A DNA stretch of 64,000 bases from Leptobrachium leishanense. Its lineage: Eukaryota; Chordata; Amphibia; Anura; Megophryidae. Under the pieces are notes generated by a model. That model was not told where the DNA came from. It searched no databases and was given only the letters and a program-made list of their open reading frames with translations. The DNA is taken from contig CM019075.1 in the NCBI GenBank assembly GCA_009667805.1, positions 17,414,376 through 17,478,375 of the forward strand, in the 5' to 3' direction. How positions within the stretch are numbered: position 1 is the stretch's first letter; each line of letters starts with the position of its first letter. This document shows positions 33,345-44,302 of the stretch, in pieces. A program made the translations under genes and the position numbers.

Positions 33345-34380
33345 CAGCCGAACCAGGTGCTCAGGCGAGCCCCCGGTTTGGCCTGCGCCTAGAGGCCCAG
33401 CCGAGCCGGGGGCTCACCTGAGCATGGAGGCCGGCCGAGTTGCATGCTTGGGCATCCTCCAGGCTCAGGCGAGTCCCCGGCTCGGCTGGGCCTCTAGGCC
33501 CAAGCCAAGCCGGGGGCTCGCCTAAGCTTGGATGCCGGCTGAGCAAGCAGGGTGGTTGTTGGGGGGTGTGGAGAGCACATACTCACCTACATCGGCCTCG
33601 AGTCCTCCACCAGTTCCACACATACTCACCTACAGCGGCCCGGAGCTCCTCCAGTGATGGCAATCCTGCTTCCAGTGTCCTCTCTCTGTTGGTCGCCGGT
33701 ATGACGTCACGGAAGCCTTTGACCCTGGGTCTAAGCTAAGGGCCGATGTAGGTGAGTACGTGTAGGCAACATCCTCCTACATCATCCCTGAGCTCCAGCG
33801 GTGACCGTCCTCCGGCTGTCGCAGGCTGCTCGGCCGGCCTCCAGGCTTACCTCCCTACGTGAGTTTTGGGAGGGAGATGACGCCGGGACGCCGCAAGCCC
33901 CGAATCCTGTAGCGGTGACCGTCCTCCAGCTGTCGCAGGCTGCTCGGCCGGCCTCCAGGCTCAGGCGAGCCCCCAGCTTCCCTTGGGCCTACAAGCCCAA
34001 GCCAAGCCGGGGGCTCGTCTGAGCCTGGATGCCGGCCGAGCAGCCTGCGACAGCCGGAGGACAGTCACCGCTGGAGCTCAGGGCCAATGTAGGTGAGTAT
34101 GTGTAGGCAACATCCTCCTACTTCGGCCCTGAGCTCCAGCGGTGACCGTCCTCCGCTGTTGCAGGCTGCTTGGCCGGCCTCCAGGCTTAGGCGAGTCCCC
34201 GGCTCAGCTGGGCCTGTAGGCCCAAGGCAAGCTGGGGGCTCGCCTGAGCCTGGAGGCCGGCCGAGCAGCCTGCGACAGCTGGAGGACGGTCACCGCTGAA
34301 GGATTCGGGGCTTGCGGCGTCCCAGCGTCATCTCCCTCCCAAAACTCACGTAGGGAGGGAGGTTTTGCCGCGGGAGCCAG
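33345..34380. repeat. GC-rich foldback block in intron 2
   Basis: A series of long hairpins built on one motif (ggctcaggcgagcccccggc and its complement). Clear ones are about 33357-33425, 33452-33536, 33911-34073 (arms near 78 bases, imperfect), a short one at about 34070-34137 and 34131-34300 (arms near 80 bases). In addition the outer segments 33857-33905 and 34305-34360 are complementary, so the right part forms a nested super-palindrome. It probably represents one or more foldback-type non-autonomous elements. No terminal duplication could be assigned. Open frames on both strands here mirror each other because of the inverted repeats and are not genes. Confidence 0.85.
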
Positions 34381-34461
34381 TGACAGCGATGCTGTTCTGG
34401 CTCTCCTGGGTGCGCGCACAGCCAACAGAAACCCGATATGCGGCGACGGACATTCGATTTT

Positions 34462-34672
34462 ATATATTTTATTTTTTTGAGAAAGGATTTTACCAGGAAA
34501 GATACATAGAGATTTCTCTCGTTTTCAACTATGTCCTGGGTGGTGAGTATGTACCGTTAGGTGTCTTGCCCAAGGACACTTACTGGAGAGGTGCTCTTGC
34601 TGGGATTCAAACCGGTGTCTCCACAGGATCTCTCCATGCAGAGCAGTGATATTACCTTTACTCCACCCAGCC
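34462..34672 (-). mobile_element. tRNA-derived SINE, copy 2
   Basis: The reverse complement of this stretch matches the SINE at 6054-6245: the tail ttttaccaggaaagatacat, the middle ggtgtcttgcccaaggacac, and the B-box region as ctgggattcaaaccggtgtc. The A/T-rich tail at about 34462-34480 marks its 3' end on the minus strand. Confidence 0.75.
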
Positions 34673-35303
34673 GGTACCGTCGGTATAGTTATAGATATTG
34701 TCCAACACCAAATGTCAAAAGGACCTCAAACAGGAGTGATTTTGTTCTTCTGCAAGAAATGATGGTTTTACACTGTTTAGGTGCTAATCTGTGAGCGGTG
34801 AGAAGTCAGTACATTGTCCTGCATAGGGCCACAAGATAAAGCTCACCCAAAACAATATTTAGGTTGCTGGATGTCCTGTGCTATGTATGTAGACAGGAGT
34901 AATAGTTTAATCACATTGGAGATCCCACCGGATCCCACCATGACAAATACTCCCAATTCTATTTGTGGCGTCTGACACTGGTCCATGGTGGGTGGATAAC
35001 AAGGGTGTCATATATACACACACTTTCAGTATATCCCAATGGGACAAAAAAGGGGGAAAACCTGATATGCCAATGCCCCTATGAATCATACAAAGAAACA
35101 GCACACAAAAAAATTGGGGTAGCCCCAATCCAATTGGGAACAAACCACTGTATCGGGTCTGCAATATGTATACAAATATTGTAGCAACAACCTTTTCAGT
35201 ATATATGCACAGTATAATGAAAACAAACATAAAATTAATAATAAACATAGAAATGTAAAACACAGGAGTCTGTTATACATAACAAAGATCCTCATGTATA
35301 AAC
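34673..35303. other. Intron 2 sequence, nothing certain
   Basis: No element or exon is recognised. The phrase tgtcaaaaggacctcaaaca and its surroundings may be another decayed dispersed repeat. Confidence 0.35.
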
Positions 35304-35947
35304 TAGACATGTGCACAATAAAAAAAATAGTTTCATATAGATTCGTTACGTTTTTGTAATTCGTTTTGATGCGTTCGTTATGTTACCATGATTCATATTT
35401 CGGATCGATTCGTTATTTCTTGAGATTGTTAATTCATATCAATTGATTTCATTTGTTTTGAAAAGAATTGAAAAGGTTGAATAAATATTTAATTAAAAAA
35501 GGGATTTTTTTTTTTTTAAACATTGAAACCTATGGGATTCTCATGTTTAAATCTGTCGAACGAAACCACTGAAAATCAGGGCATTTCACTGACATTTCGG
35601 TGCTGTTCGGCGTTCTCTGAATAGATTAACTATTAATTCTCTATGTGGAATTTTACTGCCACCCTATCGCACCAAACAGCACCACAGTGCTGTCCATGGC
35701 CTGTGGTGCTGAATACAACAGATTCCGCACCACAACCAATGGACAGAGATGCAGTGCTGAGTCTGACTCAGTCTAAGTGGAACGGTTTAACAAATCGATT
35801 TTTGAAAACAAAATCAATTCGTTATATACCGTTTCGTTCTCGTTCTGTTTCTGACAAAATCAGTTATTTCGGAAATGCTTCCGAAATACGAATCTGTATA
35901 ATTTCGTCAGAATTACTATTCGGAACTAAACGAAACGAACTTATCTA
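35304..35947. mobile_element. hAT-type MITE
   Basis: Starts tagacatgtgcacaata and ends gaacttatcta. The 8-bp flanks gtataaac (35296-35303) and ttataaac (35948-35955) differ at one base and are taken as the target duplication. Interior rich in attcgtt/cgaat words like other members here. Confidence 0.75.
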
Positions 35948-35955
35948 TTATAAAC

Positions 35956-36524
35956 AAACAAAAATGCAGAGGTATGACTACCCCGTGCTGCCATATGTTA
36001 AATAAAAAGCCTTTTTGCCATTCAAGGATCAACAAACAGGTAGTTCACCATAAACTAGAGATGGTAAGTAGTAATAGGTCATATAATAGGAGATTGAACG
36101 CCAATGCTAAAACATAAAGACCTCCTAATAACACTAAATCTGAAAGATTTCTGCACCGTCCCTTCTAATGATCTTGACACAAAAGCAAATCCTAATATAA
36201 GGATGTAATCCCAGAAAAAAAGCAAAATAAACATTGGGTCAAGCACTCTCTAAGCCGTCCATATAAGATATCCAAATGCGATCCAGCATACCATGGGTTC
36301 TTAATCCAAACAAAAGTGAATTGCTAAACAGACCAAACCATCTCTAAGATGCGCGTTTCGCCGTTATACTTTAACAGCTTTCTCAAGAGCATGCTCTATT
36401 GATTTAAGAACCCGCAATATGCCGGATCGCATTTAGGTATCTTCTATGGACGGCTTAGAGCGGGGGAAGGGAGAAGAAAAGGTAGAATCAGTGAGACAGG
36501 ATCCGAAGTATAAAAAGGAGCAGA
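35956..36524. other. Intron 2 sequence with degenerate ribozyme-like motif
   Basis: Contains the degenerate hammerhead-like motif at 36349-36388 on the minus strand. The rest shows no recognised element. Confidence 0.4.
36349..36388 (-). ncRNA. Degenerate hammerhead-like motif
   Basis: On the minus strand a stem GCTGTTA/TAACGGC (7 bp with one G-U, loop aagta) is followed directly by GAAACGCG, as in the other ribozyme-like loci, but the first core segment reads CTTGAGA rather than CTGANGA and the helix III palindrome is broken (ACGCGC). It may be a relic or a related repeat with a different structure. Confidence 0.3.
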
Positions 36525-37350
36525 ATGTTAGTGTTTAGGGTCAACCCTAAACCTGTGTGTAAACCTAACCCTAAATGTAATCCTAACCATAATGCTAATG
36601 CTAAATGGAACCCTTACCAAAGTGCTAACCCTAAATGTAATCCTAACCATAGCGCTAACCATACATGTAACCCTATCCCTATGTGTAACCCTAAGCCTGG
36701 GTTCACACCTGAGCGTTTGTCTACGCGCGCAATACGCGTGTTTTTTAACGCGCGTATCGTGCAAACGTAAAAAACGTGCATTGCACGCATTCACGGCCAT
36801 AGACTGCAGAGTGAACGCACTGCAATATGCCCCAAAGAAGCTCCCTTACTTCTTTGGGCGTAGGACGGTTTACATCGCGTTCCTGCGCGCTGTAAAACAC
36901 CCAGATGTGAACGGGGCCTAAATGTAATCCTAACCCTGAGTTTAGCCTTAACCATAGCGCTAACCCTACATGTAACCCTATCCCTATGTGTAACCCTAAA
37001 TGTGATCCTAGCCCTGAGTTTAGCCTTAACCATAGCGCTAACCCTACATGTAACCCTATCCCTATGTGTAACCCTAAGTGTAATCCTAACCCTGAGTTTA
37101 GCCCTAACCATAGCACTAACCCTACATGTAACCCTATCCCTAAGTGTAACCCTAAATGTAATCCTAACCCTGAGTTTAACCCTATCCATAGCGCTAACCC
37201 TACATGTAACCCAATCCCTATGTGTAACCCTAAATGTAACCCTATCCCTAGGTTTATCCCTAGGTTTAACCCTAACCATAGCACTAACCCTACATGTAAC
37301 CCCATCCCTAAGTGTAACCCTAACCGTAGCGCTAACCCTAAAACTAACAT
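36525..37350. repeat. Degenerate CCCTAA-like interstitial array
   Basis: A long run of variants of ccctaa (taaccctaaatgtaatccta, accctgagtttagccttaac, atgtaaccctatccctatgt). Groups recur at about 100 bp, so a higher-order unit of degenerate telomere-like words has been duplicated. It is split by a Harbinger-like MITE at 36695-36918. It lies inside a gene intron, not at a chromosome end. Confidence 0.9.
36695..36918. mobile_element. Harbinger-like MITE
   Basis: The ends gcctgggttcacacctgag and, inverted, ggccccgttcacatctggg are flanked by TAA on both sides (36692-36694 and 36919-36921). A 3-bp TAA/TTA duplication and a ...GTTCACA terminus are typical of PIF/Harbinger elements. The interior has gcgcgcaatacgcgt/acgcgcgtat hairpin words. 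Confidence 0.75.
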
Positions 37351-38618
37351 CACTATCATTTCAAAAGTAAGGAAAAAAGAAAAGTATTTAAATAAAAAAA
37401 TATTTCTTGCTTAAGCGTGAATTTGAAACAACTGAATGGAAGGTTTTCAAGTGGTCCTGAAATTTGTTTCATTGCTCCTGAAAAACGCTTTCAAAGTGAC
37501 GTAAGGCGTTGATTTTGGAAGCTTCCAAATTTTATGTAGTTTATTTTATGTCGTTTTCCTCTTTGACCAGGACTTTGCGTCATTTTTAGAATAAACCTGG
37601 GTGTCAACTGATCCAACACATTGCTTGTAATTAGTCACAAAAAGGACATTGTTATGACCAAGACCAAGACCAGCGCTGTCAATGGGGATCCAGGCTACGA
37701 TGGGCACATTTGAGGACCAGCCTCATGTCCATCGATTAATACTCACCCCACAACCACTAAATTACCAATTCCTGTAATGAATAAAGAATACATGAGCTGC
37801 TCCCACAGACCCGAGAAACCCGTCCGTAATGGTCTGTACTGAAAGGAACCCTCAGGGCTCATGTAGAACAAGAACACCCATTTATAATGTTTAATTACAG
37901 ATGTTTCTGTACAAAAATTGGCAAGAGTTTCTAAGAAATACTACACATATATATATAGTTAATCTCTGTCCTAGTGCCTGCATGTGCTGTAAATTCCCTG
38001 GGCTTTGCAGCTTCTCTAGACAGGTTTTCGGTGTCTCTTTAACAAGCTGTGTTTTGAACGAGGAGATGCAAAGGTTGATTTCAACTTGAGGGGTGGAAAA
38101 GAAGAATTGTATCCAATGTCAATTCCCTTATTGCTGTGAAACGGAGCCAAGGAGAGCAGCTGCCGCAGCATGGGACTCCGCTGGCCGGTTACGGGGAAGA
38201 AACCCTTACAGGGAAATCATCCACAAAATACACGAATCGTAACATGGTGCCAAGATGCGCAGAGTCTCCTGAATTTATGTTGCGGGTGATTGTCAGATAC
38301 ACGTTTCTGTAGAGAACTGGAAATGAGTAGACAGAAGAGGAACATGTCCCCCTCTAGTTACTTTTTCAAATGCTAAAATAAGAAACCGTTACTTATTTCA
38401 ATTAAAGATTAATGGGTTTGTTGAGAATCAGGTTTGGTCCTTTGTGCCTCCTGTAGAGGGGGGGAGTAGCTGGGATGCTCTGGCCTCAGTAAATTAAAGA
38501 TGGCACCAACAGCCTGTAAGACGTTCTGCGTCTCTGCTTTTCTACAGTAATTTACGTTTTTCTAATGATACCTCATATGTCACTCTAGTCCTTAGACTAG
38601 ACTAGACTAGACTTAGAG
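37351..38618. other. Intron 2 sequence, nothing certain
   Basis: No exon or bounded element is recognised. A short (actag)n run at about 38595-38612 sits directly at the next hAT insertion site. Confidence 0.4.
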
Positions 38619-39271
38619 CAGGGCCGGTGCTAGACTATCTTGCGCCCTAGGCAAGACCAGCTACTTGCACGCACTCCCCCCCCAAAAAAGAAAGCTCAAA
38701 TGGGTATATTTGCCCGCAGCTCACGAATGGATATATTTGCCCCAGCTCACACATGGATATATTGCCACAGCTCTCACATGTGTATATTTGCCCCCAGCTC
38801 TCACATGGGTATATTTGCCCCCAGTTCATGCATGGATATATTGCCCCCAGCTCATACATGGGTATATTTGCCCCAGCTCCGTCTCTCTCACTCGGTACCT
38901 CGTCTGCTCTCCGTCTCCTTCACGCCAGCAACTGACGTAAGGGCGTGTGTGCTGCAAACAGCCCCAAAACGTGCCGGCGTTGCCGCTGGCGTCAAGGAGA
39001 TGGAGGCGTGGACTTGGTGCTGGCTGCGGCTGGTGTACCGAGCGTGCCGGCTCGCGCTACACCAGCCGCAGCCAGCACCAAGTCCACGCCTCCATCTCCT
39101 TGACGCCAGCAGCGACGCTGGCACGTATTGGGGCTGGCTGCAGAACACAGCCGCCCCCCGGCTGCCCTGCGGACACAAACTATTTTTTAAGTGGTTGGGC
39201 CCGGCTGCGCCCTAGGCGGGCACTGCACTCTAGGCGGCCACCTAGCTCGCCTAGCGGCAGCGCCGGCCCTC
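38619..39271. mobile_element. hAT MITE (copy 2 of the 8301 family)
   Basis: Starts cagggccggtgctagactat as in the copy at 8301 and ends cgccggccct with one changed terminal base. The 8-bp flanks acttagag (38611-38618) and ccttagag (39272-39279) differ at one base. Inside, six to seven units of the acatggatatattgcccc type lie at about 38700-38875, then a long hairpin with arms of about 70 bases at 38970-39125, then the right end ccctaggcgggcactgcact. This shows the ancestral layout before the expansion seen in copy 1. Confidence 0.9.
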
Positions 39272-39279
39272 CCTTAGAG

Positions 39280-40602
39280 GCTCCAGAGATACAGTGGTCT
39301 AAATGATTGTTTAATAGAAAAAAAAAAAAATTCTTCTTTACAGAGCAAGGTGCCCCCTTGTGGAAGGCGCCTGTAGGCACATGCCTACTCTGCCTAGTTA
39401 TAAATCTGGCCCTGGTGCTAGAGCTAATTACCGTCGGCACCCGCAAGAGAAAATATTAGCACCCTCTAAAAGCTGGTGCTAAATGATTCTGCAAATGCAA
39501 AATCATTTAACAACCCCTAAAAAAAATTGTTCCCGGTCTCACTCTGCTGACAAGAAGCGGCAGATCGGGCCACCGTTCTCGTCGCAGGCTGAGTATCAGA
39601 TTTATTGGGGGGGGGTGGCTTTAGGGAGTGTTAAATGATTTTTGCAAATGCAGGATCATGTAGCGCCAGCTTTTGGCTGTCCACATCCCTGCATTAATTT
39701 GCGTCAGCACTTTGTAATACTTCACTTATCGAAACTCTAATGTACGTTTGTGCTTCCCATGTTAAGTATAGGATGCGTAAAGTACAGTAAGCTCGCTGAG
39801 GGTCACACAAAAACCGATGTACTAACGGATTACACGTCAGGATTGTAATATGGATGGCAGGCGTTAAACAGACTTATCCTGGCGCGAACGCTTACACATC
39901 GAGCGCGCTACATTAGCACCGACTATGTAATAGAGCCCTCTGTCATTTGGGACAAAATCTTTTAATTGTAATCAAAATTTTTATTAAGTTTTATACGACT
40001 ACATAAAGGAAAGCGATATAACATGGCTGTGTATGATATGTACGCATGAAGAGTGTCGGTATAGACGTTACTACGGGCACATATAGTTAACACAAGAATC
40101 AGTCGGAGTAAAACAGCAGGGGACAATAAACCCGAAACAGCAGGGGACAATAAACCGGGGGGGGGGGATAGGGAGAGGACAAGGTCATTGCAGTAGAATG
40201 TACGATTAAAGACTACGGCGTCATATCTCGGGAATCGCCTGCAACGCCCAATTTGGCAGAGATATAGGGGTTGCAGGAACCAATCACTGCAGACCAAACA
40301 AAAGGGTGGATGACCAGTAGAACCACCTGTAAAGGTGGATCTCGATAGTGCCCCCGGCTTGGTGCAGCAGGTACTCAATCGAATTGAGGTTTTCCCCCTC
40401 AAGGAACCATTCTCGATCAGGACCAAATTTTATAAAAACTCATGGGCATGATTAACAGGACAAGTAGTCATTTCTTAACGGGACAATGGAAACCTTCACT
40501 TTTCATCATTAATTGCCGATGTCTGGGAATCCATTATCTGTACAGTTGAAGTGCGTTTTCTGCAAAGCATTCTGTATCTGTTTGTTGTCCTCTGTTTTTC
40601 AG
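39280..40602. other. End of intron 2, nothing certain
   Basis: No bounded element is recognised; phrases such as ggtgctagagctaattaccg and caccgactatgtaatagagc may be ends of an old element (39417-39940). The acceptor tctgtttttcag precedes exon 3. Confidence 0.4.
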
Positions 40603-40654
40603 ACACAATGCAACAACGGCTATGACATGGACCGGTCTACTGGGCAATGCTTAG
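40603..40654 (+). CDS. fbln5: Fibulin-5 exon 3 (start of mature protein)
   Basis: A 52-base exon between acceptor ctgtttttcag and donor gtagga. It reads TQCNNGYDMDRSTGQCL plus the first base of Asp, corresponding to the start of the mature protein just before the first cbEGF-type module. The cysteine pattern C-x(5)-x-D-x-x-x-x-x-x-C and the end QCL-D followed by VDEC in exon 4 are the fibulin layout. The exon begins in phase 0 and ends in phase 1, matching exon 4. The family's exon of this size and the RSTGQCL motif make the identification firm despite its small size. Confidence 0.88.
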
Positions 40655-41306
40655 GTAGGACATCAATATGTGACTGATACGGGCATTGGTAGGCATGTTA
40701 CTGTGAGTTATCATCCATGCCCTAGCAAAATAAATACCCGGGTGGATATTTTAGTCTGAATCGCTTTAAAATTCTAAAAATGTATTCTTAATATTATCAA
40801 AGCATATACTGTAGATCCGGCGCCTATCTGTATAATCCCCCTTTTACATTAATCAATCCCCTTCTGGTGGTATGTAGCTTCTAAAAGACTCAAATTGACA
40901 TGTCAATGTGTCATGTCATGTCCCGCAATGCACCCAAACTAGAAACTGTAAAAAATGTTTCCGAGACAGGCGTATAAAACCTAAAAAGTATAGTATTTAT
41001 CATACCAGATGTCTCTCAAACGTTGGAGTTCTAGATCTTATGGTCATAAATATCAGAGTCCCCAGTGGGCTCCTTTACCAGATCCACGCTCATGAGCATA
41101 TGCAGAGCTGGCGCATGATCAGGCTTAACTCCCTGAAGTTCTATGGACTCAAAGAGTCGGTACCAGCATCAGTGGCTCCAGGAGCCGATACCCACAGCGG
41201 TATCTGGTAGCTGTTTGAGGCTCCCAATCATTCCGACTTGGCGACTATATTAGAGACTCGAGTTGGAACGGGCCCGATAACACCAGGATTTAAAATAGTA
41301 ACGGCT
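40655..41306. other. Start of intron 3, nothing certain
   Basis: No element or additional exon is recognised in this stretch. Confidence 0.4.
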
Positions 41307-43514
41307 CATGGGCGTGCGCAGCATGGGGCAAGGGGGGCACTTGACCCCCCCTGGATCAACAGGCTTAAATTATGATAATTTATTCACTGCAATGCTGCAG
41401 TTCCTGGGCTCTCCATTAGGCTGCAGGAGCCTCACATCCCCACTCCACCTGCAATCTACCACGTGCTCCCACTCGCTTTGCACATGCTGAGAGAGGCAGG
41501 GCTTAGATGCAGCTGCTCCTATGGGCCACAGGAAAAAAGGTAATGATTGTCAAATAAATACTTGTTTATTAAGCTTGATGACAGTGTCTTTATTTATGAG
41601 AGTTTACAGAGTTTACAATGTAAGAGTTTACAATCTAAGAGGAAAGGGGACCCTGCTCCAGAGCTTACAATCTAAGAGGGGAAAGATTGTAAGCTCTGGA
41701 GCAGGGTCCCCTCTCCTCTTAGATTGTAATCTCTGGTGCAGGGTCCCCTCTCCTCTTAGACTGTATGCTCTGGAGCAGGGTCCCCTCTCCTCTTAGATTG
41801 TAATCTCTGGTGCAGGGTCCCCTCTCCTCTTAGATTGTAATCTCTGGTGCAGGGTCCCCTCTCCTCTTAGACTGTATGCTCTGGAGCAGGGTCCCCTCTC
41901 CTCTTAGATTGTAATCTCTGGTGCAGGGTCCCCTCTCCTCTTAGACTGTATGCTCTGGAGCAGGGTCCCCTCTCCTCTTAGATTGTAAGCTCTGGAGCAG
42001 GGTCCCCTCTCCTCTTAGATTGTAAACTCTGGAGCAGGGTCCCCTCTCCTCTTAGATTGTAAGCTCTGGAGCAGGGTCCCCTCTCCTCTTAGATTGTAAA
42101 CTCTGGAGCAGGGTCCCCTCTCCTCTTAGATTGTAAGCTCTGGAGCAGGGTCCCCGCTCCTCTTAGGACTCTGCTTCAGAGCTTACAATCTAAGAGGGGA
42201 AGATTGTAAGCTCTGGAGCAGGGTCCCCTCTCCTCTTAGACTGTATGCTCTGGAGCAGGGTCCCCGCTCCTCTTAGGACTCTGCTTCAGAGCTTACAATC
42301 TAAGAGGGGAAAGATTGTAAGCTCTGGAGCAGGGTCCCCTCTCCTCTTAGATTGTAAGCTCTGGAGCAGGGTCCCCTCTCCTCTTAGATTGTAAGCTCTG
42401 GAGCAGGGTCCCCTCTCCTCTTAGATTGTAAACTCTGGAGCAGGGTCCCCTCTCCTCTTAGACTGTATGCTCTGGAGCAGGGTCCCCTCTCCTCTTACAT
42501 TATAAGCTCTGGAGCAGGGTCTCCTCTCCTCTTAGACTGTATGCTCTGGAGCAGGGTCCCCTCTCCTCTTAGATTGTAAGCTCTGGAGCAGGGTCCCCTC
42601 TCCTCTTAGATTGTAAGCTCTGGAGCAGGGTCCCCTCTCCTCTTAGATTGTAAGCTCTGGAGCAGGGTCCCCTCTCCTCTTAGATTGTAAACTCTGGAGC
42701 AGGGTCCCCTCTCCTCTTAGATTGTAAGCTCTGGAGCAGGGTCCCCTCTCCTCTTAGATTGTAAACTCTGGAGCAGGGTCCCCGCTCCTCTTAGGACTCT
42801 GCTTCAGAGCTTACAATCTAAGAGGAGAGGGGACCCTCCTCCAGAGCATACAGTCTAAGAGGAGAGAAGACCCTGCTCCAGAGCTTATAATCTAAGAGGA
42901 GAGGAGACCCTGCTCCAGAGCATACAGTCTAAAAGGAGAGGGGACCCTGCTCCAGAGCATACAGTCTAAGAGGAGAGAAGACCCTGCTCCAGAGCTTATA
43001 ATGTAAGAGGAGAGGGGACCCTGCTCCAGAGCTTACAATCTAAGAGGAGAGGGGACCCTGCCCCAGAGCTTACAATCAAATAAGAGATGTGTGTGTGTGT
43101 ATGCAGGGAAGGTGAGTGTGTATAAATATATGTATATGTGTGTAGGAAGGGGGCTGATGTGTGTGTGTGTGTATATATCTATATATTTGGAGTGAGGGGC
43201 CTGGTGTGTGTGCCAGTATCTGTGGGGGGGGGGTCATGGTTTGTGTATACAGAGATGCCTTAAAAAACACTTCCTTTAGTGTGTGACTTGTGTGGCGCAA
43301 TGAATGACGTTAACAGACTAGAAAATGCAACACTCAGATCAGACGCTTACACCTTTATTCTTCTATTAGACTTGCATCATGTTTCACAGCCTCCGTATTA
43401 CTACACTTTATTTTATGACTGTCCCCTTCATGATATTGTCAAAAGGGCAGAATATGGATGCCTTTAAAATCCCCCCCCCCACCCCCCGGAAAAATTTCTG
43501 CGGACGCCCACTAT
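41307..43514. mobile_element. Terminal-inverted-repeat element with 37-bp array
   Basis: The left end catgggcgtgcgcagcatgg and, inverted, the right end catagtgggcgtccgcagaa are similar, and both sides continue into C/G runs (gggggg... and cccccc...), which is the look of a hAT-type MITE family in frogs. No clear target duplication was found. Most of the interior is the 37-bp array. Confidence 0.55.
41600..43075. repeat. 37-bp array with orientation switches
   Basis: About forty copies of a 37-bp unit containing gattgtaagctctggagcag and ggtcccctctcctctta. Most are in the + orientation (41688-42800); reverse-oriented units occur at about 41600-41683, in short pieces near 42175-42197 and 42285-42307, and from about 42800 to 43075. 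Each switch is a small palindrome such as cttacaatctaagag.../...gattgtaag. The unit resembles the LINE 3' end word agactgtaaactcctatgag (18322), from which it probably arose. Confidence 0.93.
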
Positions 43515-44074
43515 GAAAAAAGCGCAATAATAACATGGATACGACACTGGAGCAGTTTCTTCATTTGCACGGCCGCAATTTGCCCAGTTTTGTAGGTTAA
43601 AGATAACTTTGGATCCTGAAGTAGGGTTAAAGAAGGGTAATCCCAGCCAAGCCAGCTGTGCATCCTCCTAATGTCTTTTCTTATCCTATTCTGATCCCTA
43701 ACCGCCCGCAGCTAACCTATCTCCTATCCTAGTGTCCTTCACAAGTCTTACCACCACAAAATCCAAAAGTAAACCTATCATGAGGCAATATTTGATGAAG
43801 CAACGTCACAGCGCTGCCGTAATGCAGTCGGTTTATTCGTACTTGAGCGACGGGATTAAGCAGATGTAGTTAAGGAGGTAGACATCACCTGGACGGTATT
43901 CAGAGCATCTCGGAGACCAATATCTCCTGCTGCCGCAGTGCTCACATTTTGGGATTTACTATAAAAATGGCAACATTTAAAGACATGCCAAGTTTGAAAA
44001 GACTTCTAAAATTGAAAAGTTGCATGTCCTTGGCCTGTCTCACCTCACTACGTGTCCATCTTTGTTTTGTCTAG
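43515..44074. other. End of intron 3
   Basis: No element recognised. The acceptor tttgttttgtctag precedes exon 4. Confidence 0.4.
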
Positions 44075-44302
44075 ATGTGGATGAGTGCCGGACCATTGCT
44101 GAAGCCTGTCGGGGGGATATGTTGTGTGTGAATCAAAATGGAGGCTACCTCTGCGTTCCCCGAACTGGCACGTACAGATCACCGTACCGTAACTCCTTCC
44201 TCCCTGCTGTGTCACCCCTTCCTTCACCAAGTTTCGTGTCTCCCGGACGCCCCCTCGTCTGCCGCTTTGGATATCAGCTGGATGAGAACAGTCAGTGCAC
44301 AG
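44075..44302 (+). CDS. fbln5: Fibulin-5 exon 4 (first cbEGF-like module, RGD)
   Basis: A 228-base exon, phase 1 to phase 1, between ttttgtctag and donor gtgagt. It encodes DVDECRTIAEACRGDMLCV, then NQNGGYLCVPRTGTYRSPYR, a proline/serine-rich insert, and GRPLVCRFGYQLDENSQCT. DVDEC is the calcium-binding EGF signature and NQNGGYLC holds the usual Asn/aromatic positions. The RGD at the ACRGDM site is the integrin-binding motif by which fibulin-5 attaches elastic-fibre components to cells. The insert between the fourth and fifth cysteines is the hallmark of the first module in short fibulins; here it looks about nine residues shorter than in mammals (from memory). I see no frameshift or stop. Confidence 0.96.
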
